Shown here one piece after another: positions 1 to 6,585 of a DNA stretch of 21,443 nucleotides. Source of the stretch: a virus; the IMG/VR virus record IMGVR_UViG_3300009175_001420, positions 1-21,443 of that record, one strand, 5' to 3'. Within the stretch, counting starts at the first letter, position 1, and every line of letters begins with the position of its first letter. A program made the translations under genes and the position numbers. Under the pieces are notes generated by a model. The model ran no database searches, was not told where the DNA came from, and saw nothing but the letters and a program-made list of their open reading frames with translations.

Positions 1-369
1 CCGATCATGCCGACCACCGCGGAAACGGTGCACGCGGCCGTCGCCACCGAGCGCACGCGCATCAAGGCGATTCAGGACATGGCGGAACCCGGCGCGGAAG
101 CGATCATCACCGCGGCGATCGATAGCGGCGCGCAACCCGGCGACGTGGCCCAGCAGATTCTCGCCGCCTCGCGTGAGCGCCGCCTGCTGCTGGAAAATCA
201 CGCCGCGCGCATCGCCGACGCCGCCGACGCCGGCCTGCCTAAAATTTCTCCCAGCGCCGCGCCGGAAAACGAACAGCCGGGCGCGGAAAAACAGGCCAAG
301 CGCGAAGGCTTCCTGGCTGTCGCCGCCGCCGCGCTGAAGAAACTCGGGCGGCTGAACACCGAGAACTAA
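1..369 (+). CDS. C-terminal end of phage capsid protease/scaffold protein (partial)
   Basis: The frame is open from base 1, so this is the end of a longer gene cut by the window; the first in-frame ATG is at base 7. The visible 120 residues start with an A/E-rich segment containing ATERTRIKAIQDMAEPG, then a helix ending in QQILAASRERR and a charged, Ala-rich tail. This resembles the C-terminal scaffold part of phage S49 (ClpP-like) head proteases, the lambda gpC/Nu3 type, where 'ERxRIxAI' and 'xxVLAA' helices are common. These proteins mature the prohead and act as internal scaffold. Position supports the call: decoration protein and major capsid protein follow directly, as in lambda (C-Nu3-D-E). 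The catalytic Ser/Lys domain would lie upstream and cannot be seen. An independent short scaffold gene starting at base 7 cannot be excluded, but there is not enough upstream sequence to judge a ribosome binding site. Confidence 0.65.
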   Translation, partial: PIMPTTAETVHAAVATERTRIKAIQDMAEPGAEAIITAAIDSGAQPGDVAQQILAASRERRLLLENHAARIADAADAGLPKISPSAAPENEQPGAEKQAKREGFLAVAAAALKKLGRLNTEN

Positions 370-438
370 CTGGCGCGCGAGCGTCCTCGCGAGCAAACCC
401 ATTCCCGGCGCAGGCCGGAAATATAAGGAGCATGAACC

Positions 439-1101
439 ATGACCGATCAGTACATCTACGCGAATTACGACGGCCTGCTCGCCGGTACCACCGACGAGGT
501 CAAGGGCCAGGGCGCCCTCATTAAGCACGCCGGCAGCGACGTGTTGAAGCGCGGCACCGTGCTGGGCAAGATTCTCTTCGCCCTCGGCACGGTCACCCGC
601 GGCGGCACCGGCGACGGCACGGTAACCGGTGTCGCGCTGGGCAAAGGCGCGAAAATCGGCAACTACGTGCTGACCTGCACGGCCGCCAGCACCAATACCG
701 CGACCTTTCAGGTGATCGATCCGGAAGGCTATCGGCTGGCCGATGCGACAGTCGGCGCGGCCTATGTCGGCCCGGTCTGCTTCACCGTCAATGACGGCTC
801 GACCGACTTCACCCCTGGCGCCACCATCACCATTCCCGTCACCGGCGCCACCGGAAGCAAATGGGTGATCGTCAATTCCGCCAACGTGGACGGCAGCCAG
901 TTTGCCGATGCGGTCCTGCTCTCGCCGACCGTTGACCCGCGGAGCGCCGACGCCGCCGCGGTGATCGCCTATCAGGGCGAATACAATGGCGACAAGCTGA
1001 TCTTCGGCGGCGCCGACACCCTCGCCACCCACCTGCAGACGCTGCGCAATAAGGGCATCATCGTGAAAACGAATCAGATGGCCAACTCGGTCTTCGCATA
1101 A
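439..1101 (+). CDS. D: Head decoration protein, lambda gpD-like, with inserted beta-domain
   Basis: This is a 220-residue capsid decoration protein of the lambda gpD type, which caps capsid three-fold axes and stabilises the expanded head. AAGGAG at 425-430 sets the start. The N-terminal part (about 1-55, with HAGSDVLKRGTVLGKI) and the C-terminal part (about 155-220, with DPRSADAAAVIAYQGEYN and TLRNKGIIVK) look like the two halves of the gpD fold. Between them, about residues 60-145 form a Gly/Thr-rich beta domain (GDGTVTGVALGKGAKIGNYV, then DPEGYRLADATVGAAY and FTVNDGSTDFTPG). This insertion type is seen in many phage decoration proteins and makes this one about twice the length of lambda gpD (about 110 residues). 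The gene lies between scaffold/protease and major capsid genes, as expected. The insertion probably faces outward; that is inference. Confidence 0.85.
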   Translation: MTDQYIYANYDGLLAGTTDEVKGQGALIKHAGSDVLKRGTVLGKILFALGTVTRGGTGDGTVTGVALGKGAKIGNYVLTCTAASTNTATFQVIDPEGYRLADATVGAAYVGPVCFTVNDGSTDFTPGATITIPVTGATGSKWVIVNSANVDGSQFADAVLLSPTVDPRSADAAAVIAYQGEYNGDKLIFGGADTLATHLQTLRNKGIIVKTNQMANSVFA

Positions 1102-1109
1102 GCGAACGC

Positions 1110-1131
1110 GCGGGGGAGTCATCTCCCCCGC
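1110..1131 (+). terminator. GC-rich hairpin after decoration gene
   Basis: A perfect 9-bp stem (GCGGGGGAG at 1110-1118 with CTCCCCCGC at 1123-1131) and a TCAT loop sit 8 bases after the stop codon of the decoration gene. No T-run follows, only CTCCCTTTCC. It may be a weak or Rho-assisted terminator or an mRNA stabiliser that balances decoration and capsid protein levels. Confidence 0.5.
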
Positions 1132-1182
1132 CTCCCTTTCCTGGCCGGGAACGGCCTGCACATTTCGTTAAAGGAGATTTCG

Positions 1183-2265
1183 ATGCCGGAAAACTATACC
1201 CAACTCTTCGGATTCGATCCGTTCGATCCGGTGACCATGCTCCAGATGGTCAACCAGGTGAAGCCGCCGCAGACGTTCATCCTGGATAAATTCTTCGCGA
1301 ACCGCCAGACGTTCAATTCGTCCTATGTGACGATCGACTTCAAACGCGGTCAGCGCCGCCTCGCGCCCGTCGGGCATCGCCTGTCGCCGGGCAAACCGAG
1401 TCAGCGCATCCAGTTCGCCAACCGGCTCTATGAGCCGCCGCTCTCCAACCCGCAGCGCATCCTCACCTGGCTGGACGGCCTGGTGCGCAATCCCGGTGAA
1501 TCGCCGTTCGAGAAGAGATCGGTCGCCGAACGCATTGCCGAAAAACTCGCCGAGGACATGATCGAATTGAACGACATGCACATCCGCCGTGAGAACAAAC
1601 AGGCGTGCGACGCGCTGGTCAACGGTTCCATCACATTGGAAGGGGACGGCTTTAAGGATGTGCTGGATTTGCAGCACAGCCTGACTACCACGCTGACCAC
1701 CTCCGCGCGCTGGTCAGAAACGACCGCCGTGCCGATGACCGATATCAAAAATTGGGCCTTGGAAGTGAAGCGCATCTCGGGTAAAACCGTGCGCAACCTC
1801 ATCATCGGCACCGACGTGGTGATGAACTTCCTCGGCAACGCGGAAGTGCAGAAATACACCAACATCCTCACCACGCGCTTGTTGACGGTGGATGTGCAGG
1901 AACCGGACAACGGCGCCGCCTTGCTCGGTATCTACAACGTCCCCGGCATCGGCAAGGTCAACGTGTGGACCTACGCCGACTGGTATCTCGACGAGACTGA
2001 TCTCGACGAGGACGGCAATGCCATCGAAAAGCCGGTATTCCCCGGCAATGCCGTCGTACTGATTCCCGACGACTTCGACGGGCGTCTGCTCTGCGCCACC
2101 TATGTGGACATGGTAAAACTCGGCAACGGCGCGCCCTATCGCTACCCGCGCGTGTGGGGTGACGAGAACGGCAACAAGCTCTTCTTCGAACTGGACGCCC
2201 TCACTCTGCCGGTACCCGCCGACGTCGATGCCTGGTACAGCGCTATCGTGCAGGACGCGGCCTAA
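1183..2265 (+). CDS. E: Major capsid protein, lambda gpE family
   Basis: This 360-residue protein matches the lambda gpE family of major capsid proteins (lambda gpE has 341 residues). It builds the icosahedral shell with the HK97 fold. Recognisable parts are the N-terminal LFGFDPFDPVTMLQMVNQV, then PPQTFILDKFF, the RRLAPVGHRLSPG segment (about 55-70), a long helix EKRSVAERIAEKLAEDM (about 108-124), a central helical domain with VRNLIIGTDVVMNFLG, and a C-terminal beta-rich part with DDFDGRLLCATYVDMVK and PYRYPRVWGDENG. It contains no obvious N-terminal scaffold extension, consistent with a separate scaffold/protease gene upstream. AAGGAG at 1171-1176 precedes the ATG. Long antisense frames across this gene are byproducts of high GC. 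Confidence 0.93.
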   Translation: MPENYTQLFGFDPFDPVTMLQMVNQVKPPQTFILDKFFANRQTFNSSYVTIDFKRGQRRLAPVGHRLSPGKPSQRIQFANRLYEPPLSNPQRILTWLDGLVRNPGESPFEKRSVAERIAEKLAEDMIELNDMHIRRENKQACDALVNGSITLEGDGFKDVLDLQHSLTTTLTTSARWSETTAVPMTDIKNWALEVKRISGKTVRNLIIGTDVVMNFLGNAEVQKYTNILTTRLLTVDVQEPDNGAALLGIYNVPGIGKVNVWTYADWYLDETDLDEDGNAIEKPVFPGNAVVLIPDDFDGRLLCATYVDMVKLGNGAPYRYPRVWGDENGNKLFFELDALTLPVPADVDAWYSAIVQDAA

Positions 2266-2271
2266 CCTAAC

Positions 2272-2309
2272 CCCGGTTTCCCCTTCCTATCCGGGAAGGG
2301 GAAACCGGG
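2272..2309 (+). terminator. Perfect 16-bp stem hairpin after major capsid gene
   Basis: CCCGGTTTCCCCTTCC (2272-2287) pairs perfectly with GGAAGGGGAAACCGGG (2294-2309) across a 6-nt loop. It starts 6 bases after the capsid stop. The sequence after it (AGCGCGACACTTCG) has no T-run, so it is not a canonical intrinsic terminator. It may protect the 3' end of the capsid message or attenuate read-through into the minor genes. A related TTTCCCC/GGGGAA hairpin follows the tube gene at 8671-8708. Confidence 0.6.
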
Positions 2310-2350
2310 AGCGCGACACTTCGTTCGCGCGCACAACAGGAGATAATCCG

Positions 2351-2590
2351 ATGATCAAAGTGGAAAAACCCGTCTCCGCACAGCCGGTGCCGGGAAAAAC
2401 CGTGAGCTATCAGCCGGGCGAGGTGATCACCTATTTATCGAGCGAGCAGGAAGTCGCGCTGATCAATGCCGGGCTGGCTTCGCCCTTCACCGGGGAAATC
2501 ACCCATCACGGCGCGCGTGCCTTCCCGGTGCCGTCGCCCGCCGCGGCGCCGATGCCCAGTCTCGACCCGGGCGATTACGCGATCAATTGA
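2351..2590 (+). CDS. Small phage head-region protein, paralog A
   Basis: A 79-residue protein starting at the ATG after AACAGGAGATAATCCG; the longer open frame upstream lacks a better start. The core, YQPGEVITYLSSEQEVALI, followed by NAGLASPFTGE (about 25-53), has the pattern 'PG-x-V/I-x-x-LS-x-x-(E)-x-x-LI-x-x-G-x-A'. That pattern is typical of short proteins found next to capsid genes in many phages, and they have no firm function. The C-terminus is Pro/Ala-rich and probably disordered. The next gene repeats the same core, so the two look like a tandem duplication. Cellular role unknown; a minor capsid or connector role is suggested only by position. Confidence 0.6.
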   Translation: MIKVEKPVSAQPVPGKTVSYQPGEVITYLSSEQEVALINAGLASPFTGEITHHGARAFPVPSPAAAPMPSLDPGDYAIN

Positions 2591-2600
2591 GGACAGCACG

Positions 2601-2972
2601 ATGATTCAACTCACCCGCGCATGCATAACGTTGACGGACGGCGTCACGCGTCTGCCCGGTCAAATCGTGGCGAATCTGTCGCCACGCGAAGAGCAGATAC
2701 TCATTGCCGAAGGCAAAGCGGTGCCGTATACCGGCGCCGTCGCCGAGGTACCGCCGGCGGATGCGAGCAAAAAGCAATATCCGCTTCTCGTGCCCGCCGA
2801 ATCCAGCGAGCCGTCGGCAACGGACACTAATACCAGCCCGGGGCAGGACGTACCCCAAACGGCTACTGCAAGCACGGATGCGTTGACAACGCCGGAAAAT
2901 GATACGGTACCGGTCATCGAACCGGACCCGCCGGCAGAAACGCCCACGGCTGACCTGCCTTCGGGGGAATGA
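2601..2972 (+). CDS. Small phage head-region protein, paralog B, with disordered tail
   Basis: A 123-residue protein beginning 10 bases after the stop of its neighbour, with TTGAGGACAGC as ribosome binding site. Residues 15-48 (VTRLPGQIVANLSPREEQ, then ILIAEGKAVPYTGAV) align by eye with the previous protein: both share PG, V/I, LS, LI, G-x-A, P-(F/Y)-TG in the same order. From about residue 50 onward it is rich in Pro, Thr, Glu, Ser and Ala (for example PPAETPTADLPSGE), so it is probably unstructured. No catalytic motif or membrane segment is visible. Function unknown; neighbours place it in the head or head-tail joining group. Confidence 0.6.
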   Translation: MIQLTRACITLTDGVTRLPGQIVANLSPREEQILIAEGKAVPYTGAVAEVPPADASKKQYPLLVPAESSEPSATDTNTSPGQDVPQTATASTDALTTPENDTVPVIEPDPPAETPTADLPSGE

Positions 2973-3002
2973 GGCATTACCTCACCGAGTCAGGCAACGG
3001 GC

Positions 3003-3043
3003 GGGTGCCGGTCCTGGGATCACTCTCCCTGGGACCGGCACCC
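3003..3043 (+). terminator. Long intergenic hairpin before head-tail joining gene
   Basis: GGGTGCCGGTCC (3003-3014) pairs perfectly with GGACCGGCACCC (3032-3043). Two G-U pairs and two more G-C pairs extend it inward, giving a stem of about 16 bp and a 9-nt loop. It ends 17 bases before the next ATG. There is no T-run. It could attenuate transcription, stabilise RNA or affect access to the downstream start. Confidence 0.5.
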
Positions 3044-3060
3044 ACAAATGAGAGAACGAT

Positions 3061-3375
3061 ATGACGCTGGCCACGCAGATACAACAGGATATCAGGACCT
3101 TTCTGAACGTCGATGAATTCGCGAAAACGCGCACTATCAACGGCGCGGCGGTCGCCTGCGTGTTGAGCAAAGACGAATTCCTGCCCGAAGGCGACATGCC
3201 GGCGAATATGGGCATTTACAACAACGCCTGGACGCTGGAATGTGCCACCGCCGCGCTGCCGATCCGTCCCCGGCCCGGACGGAAGATGCTGATCGATGGG
3301 ATGGAATTCCACGTGGTGGACTCCCGCGATACTGACGGTATGCTGCAAGTCAATCTCACCGAGGTCAGCGTGTAA
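3061..3375 (+). CDS. Head-tail joining (stopper/connector) protein
   Basis: A 104-residue protein in the position of the head-tail joining protein (lambda gpFII or Gifsy-2-type head-tail proteins). The N-terminal helix QIQQDIRTFLNVDEFAKTRT leads into a small beta-barrel. This includes a mid segment ALPIRPRPGRKMLIDGMEFH and a C-terminal strand pair VVDSRDTDGMLQVNLTEV. The pattern 'xDxxxFLNxDEF(A/G)xxxxxxG' followed by 'GxxxxxDGxxFxVxxxxxDGxxxxxxL' is common in this group. It would seal the portal after packaging and offer the docking site for the tail. The start is weakly marked by GAGAGAACGAT. Its stop overlaps the next ATG (TAATG), which suggests coupled translation. Confidence 0.6.
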   Translation: MTLATQIQQDIRTFLNVDEFAKTRTINGAAVACVLSKDEFLPEGDMPANMGIYNNAWTLECATAALPIRPRPGRKMLIDGMEFHVVDSRDTDGMLQVNLTEVSV

Positions 3376-4031
3376 TGGCCACGTTTGTAAATATTGAAAT
3401 TGATGATCATGCCGGCATTGAAGCGATTCTCCAGCGTTTTCGTGGCTGGGGTAGTAATTATGACATGAAATTCGCCATCAATAATGCCCTGCGACGTGCG
3501 ATTCAACATGGGCGCACGCTAGCCACGCGAAAAATTCGCGATTCTTATTTCGTCAAATATGGCGCGGTATTAAAAGCATTTAAAATATTTTATCCCACCT
3601 ATAGCGCAACATCATTGGTTGCCACCTTACTCAGCCAGGGGCAAGCAATTCCAATGATTAAATTTAGCGTAAAACCGAACAAACCGACAAAACGCAAACC
3701 AGCAAAAGGCGTGTTAGTCCAGGTGCGTAAAGATTCGCAGGCGAGTCGAATTGACGGCACGTTTATCGCACCGCTGCATGGTGCCGGGGCACGGTATGGC
3801 GTGATGAAACGCACCGGACCGTCGTCATTGCCGATTGAGGAATTATATGGCCCGGCTGTTCCGTCAATGTTTGGCAGTCCGCATGTGATCGATGACGTGG
3901 AAAAAGGCGTGCTCAAAATGTTTGAGAGCCAACTCGATACGATTACCACCGCGTTAGAAAAAGAGTGGATCGATCCTAATCGAGATCAGAAACAATTTCA
4001 ACCGGGTCATCGCCGGAGTTTTCACGAATGA
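3375..4031 (+). CDS. Prophage minor tail protein Z-like (tail completion)
   Basis: A 218-residue basic protein that fits the minor tail protein Z family (lambda gpZ-like tail completion). Features seen in order: N-terminal helix with NNALRRAIQHGRTLATRKIRD (about 34-55), the YFVKYGAVLKAFKIF segment, an inner strand AIPMIKFSVKPNKPTKRK (about 92-109), GVLVQVRKDSQ, a GTFIAPLHGAGARYGVMKR stretch, and LPIEELYGPAVPSMFG (about 153-168), which is the best family signature. A C-terminal helix ends the fold. The protein is expected to act at the head-proximal end of the tail. The base composition is clearly lower in GC than its neighbours, with many AAA, ATT and TTA codons, so it may have a separate origin. 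The end overlaps the next gene by ATGA. Confidence 0.8.
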   Translation: MATFVNIEIDDHAGIEAILQRFRGWGSNYDMKFAINNALRRAIQHGRTLATRKIRDSYFVKYGAVLKAFKIFYPTYSATSLVATLLSQGQAIPMIKFSVKPNKPTKRKPAKGVLVQVRKDSQASRIDGTFIAPLHGAGARYGVMKRTGPSSLPIEELYGPAVPSMFGSPHVIDDVEKGVLKMFESQLDTITTALEKEWIDPNRDQKQFQPGHRRSFHE

Positions 4032-6562
4032 CAAAACTACCGCTCGACAACACGAATAAACTCGCCGTGCCCAACCTGACCGCCGGGCGTGGTCCGGTGG
4101 ATCTGCTCGACACGCTCTGTGCCGACTTGCGCATTATCGCGGCGGAATTCCCGGAGCTGGAAGCGGGCATTGACCCGGAGACCAAACTGGCGTTGCCGTT
4201 GCGCGCGCCGCAGGTCATCGCACAGTTGTTCCCGCGTACCAATCTGCAGAGCGTGTTGCAGGAGACGACGCCGGTCGATGATGGGCAATTCCCGTTCATC
4301 CTCGTCTGCCTGATGCCGGTGGAATATGCCGAAGACGCGCTGACCGAAGCGCCGATCGATATGCTGATCGGTACCTTTTCGCAGGAGCCGGACGGCTGGC
4401 GCGACGGACTGCACATCGCCTACACCATCGCGAACGGCTTGCTCTCCCGCGGCTATTGCGGCGCGGCGGAGGCGGCGAAGGGTATCCCCGGCAAATATCG
4501 CTTGCAGCGCCCGTTGACGGTGAAGCCGTTAAGCTCGCTGCTGCTCGACAAGCGCACCGACCCGGCGCATTACGTGCACCTCAGCACGCGCTGGGAAGTG
4601 CCAAACATTCTGCCGCCGACCTTCGGGCTGGACGCGTTTCCGCCCGTCGCCCCGGCGCGACAACGCGAGGTGATCATCACCACGCCGCCGACGTTCACCC
4701 GCCTGTCGTCGGGCCGCACCGCCAACACCTTTGCGCCGTTTGCATTTTCGCTAGAACCCGCCGGCGTGGGCAATACGATCAATCTCGATTCCGTGCAGGT
4801 GATGCTGGACGGCGTGGATATCAGCGGCCATGTGCGACATGACGGCACGTGGTTTACCACGTTTGGGCTTTTTGCGCTCGCGCCGCTGAACACGATTGCT
4901 GACCTCACCTGGTGGGCAATGGCGAACTACTGGAATAACCTGCGCATCAGCCCGATCCCGTCGCCGACCGGCGGCGCGAGCGGGGTCGCGCTGGTCAACG
5001 ACGGCGACGCGGATACCGCGTTTACCCTCACGTCGCCCGTCGTCGCGGTGGAACCCGGCGCGGAATATGCCTTGCGCATCAGCGCGAAGCATCAGCTCGA
5101 TCTCTCGCACATCGGCGCGCAATCCTTCCCGTGGAATTCGGCGGTGATCTGGTTCGATGAAGATTTAGTGCAGTTAACCGAGCGCACGCCCTATCATCTC
5201 TCCGTCGGTGACGGCAGCTGGCACACCGATACCATTGCCCTCACCGCTCCCGCCGGCGCGTATGCCGCGCGCGTGCAGCTCGGGTTCGACGCGCCAAACA
5301 TCACCGGATCCAGTGTGGTGGAATTTGCCGATGTTGTCCTCGACGGCCCGCATCCGGTGTTGCCCGCGCAGCCGAACCTGCACCGCTACGATGTCAGCGC
5401 GGCCGACCGCTTCGGCAACACCGTCGCGCAAAGTTGCTGGCTACTGGTGAAACCCGAGCCAACCACCGGCGTGGTGAGCGTGGATGACAGCGGCAATACC
5501 CGCATCGACGATGAGCCGTTCTTCCCGCTCGGCATTTTCAACGTCTGGCAAAAAGATGACTTAAATATCGAGCAAACGATGTCCGAGCTGGCGACGGCCG
5601 GCTTCAACAGCGTCCATACCTACCACGGCAACCGCGTGCCGGCGTTCGCCGCCTTCACCGCCGCCGCGCACAATCACGGGCTGAAGTTCATGGTCGCCGG
5701 CAATGCCGGCGACAATCTCCGTGATCCCATCGATGTGCTCTACGATGTGGCGCTGGAGGCGAACACGCCCAATCTGCTGGCGTGGTACCTGGCCGATGAT
5801 ACCGCCGGGCATAACAACGCCGGCGCGTTGGCGGCGATTTCATCAGCGCTCACCGATATCGACCCGGCGCATCTCACCGCGCAAGCCGATTCCCTCCCGG
5901 AAATTCGCTTGCCCTTCGTGCAGGCGTGCGGCGCCTACCTGCCGGAAATCTATCCGTTTCAGTACACCGGCGTCTCCGACGTGCCGCGCGTGATTCACGA
6001 CATGAAAGCGGCGGTCGATTTGTCCATCCGCGCCGGCGCGCCCCGCCGTCCGGTCTGGGCATTGTTGCAGGCGTTCAGCGGTTGGGGCTGGCAGCGCTTC
6101 CCCACCTTCGCCGAGACGCGCGCCGCCGTCTATCTCGCGCTCATTCACGGCGCGAACGGGCTCTGGTTCTATACCTATACCGGCTCCGGCGACAACCTGG
6201 GCGCGAGCGATGATAGCGATTACTGGGATTATCTGTGCTTCGTCACCGGGCAAGTGGCGTTCCTGCTCCCCGCGCTCACCGCGCCCGCCCCGTCGGAATT
6301 GGCCTCGATGGAAATCGACGCCGGGCCGCTTACCGACGCGCGCGGCTATCCGTCGATCAGCCTGCGCCTGCTGCGCCACGGATCCACCTGGTATCTGTTG
6401 GCGGCGAATTCTTCCGCCGCGCCGGTCACCGCGTCCCTGTTTGCGCCAAATCTGTTCGGCCTGGTGACCCGACAATTCGAGGCGACGACCTTCACCGCCA
6501 GCGGCGTGATCACTGACACGTTTGAACCCTACGGCGTACACGTCTACGCCTGGACCGCCTAA
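4028..6562 (+). CDS. Tail terminator-like protein fused to beta-sandwich and glycosidase-like TIM-barrel domains
   Basis: An 844-residue protein starting in an ATGA overlap with the preceding gene. Residues about 20-195 (DLLDTLCADLRIIAAEFPEL, FPFILVCLMPVEY, GKYRLQRPLTVKPL, YVHLSTRWEVPN) look like a tail terminator/completion protein, and the position just before the sheath gene fits that role. Residues about 215-290 form an Ig-like beta module. Residues about 302-440 resemble a carbohydrate-binding jelly roll (GVALVNDGDADTAFTL to SSVVEFADVVLDG), followed by an Ig-like strand pair at 450-475. Residues about 490-755 look like a glycoside-hydrolase TIM barrel: FFPLGIFNVW, TAGFNSVHTYHGN, AAHNHGLKFMVAG, LLAWYLADD, PVWALLQAFSGWGW and ALIHGANGLWFYTYTG. 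A C-terminal beta domain (about 770-844) ends it. In related barrels the strand-4 motif usually reads D-E-P; here D590-D591-T replaces it, so activity is doubtful. Domain calls are by eye; the frame is uninterrupted. Confidence 0.6.
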   Translation: MTKLPLDNTNKLAVPNLTAGRGPVDLLDTLCADLRIIAAEFPELEAGIDPETKLALPLRAPQVIAQLFPRTNLQSVLQETTPVDDGQFPFILVCLMPVEYAEDALTEAPIDMLIGTFSQEPDGWRDGLHIAYTIANGLLSRGYCGAAEAAKGIPGKYRLQRPLTVKPLSSLLLDKRTDPAHYVHLSTRWEVPNILPPTFGLDAFPPVAPARQREVIITTPPTFTRLSSGRTANTFAPFAFSLEPAGVGNTINLDSVQVMLDGVDISGHVRHDGTWFTTFGLFALAPLNTIADLTWWAMANYWNNLRISPIPSPTGGASGVALVNDGDADTAFTLTSPVVAVEPGAEYALRISAKHQLDLSHIGAQSFPWNSAVIWFDEDLVQLTERTPYHLSVGDGSWHTDTIALTAPAGAYAARVQLGFDAPNITGSSVVEFADVVLDGPHPVLPAQPNLHRYDVSAADRFGNTVAQSCWLLVKPEPTTGVVSVDDSGNTRIDDEPFFPLGIFNVWQKDDLNIEQTMSELATAGFNSVHTYHGNRVPAFAAFTAAAHNHGLKFMVAGNAGDNLRDPIDVLYDVALEANTPNLLAWYLADDTAGHNNAGALAAISSALTDIDPAHLTAQADSLPEIRLPFVQACGAYLPEIYPFQYTGVSDVPRVIHDMKAAVDLSIRAGAPRRPVWALLQAFSGWGWQRFPTFAETRAAVYLALIHGANGLWFYTYTGSGDNLGASDDSDYWDYLCFVTGQVAFLLPALTAPAPSELASMEIDAGPLTDARGYPSISLRLLRHGSTWYLLAANSSAAPVTASLFAPNLFGLVTRQFEATTFTASGVITDTFEPYGVHVYAWTA

Positions 6563-6585
6563 CACGCAATAAAAGGAGAACTGTT

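Noticed and set aside
2159-2590. Longer start for paralog A, running back into the capsid gene
   Set aside because: The frame begins inside the capsid coding region and crosses the hairpin; the ATG at 2351 has a proper GGAG site at the right distance.
5843-6565. 240-residue minus-strand frame over the end of the fusion protein
   Set aside because: Shadow of the + strand gene; composition typical of reverse GC-biased coding sequence, with no motif.
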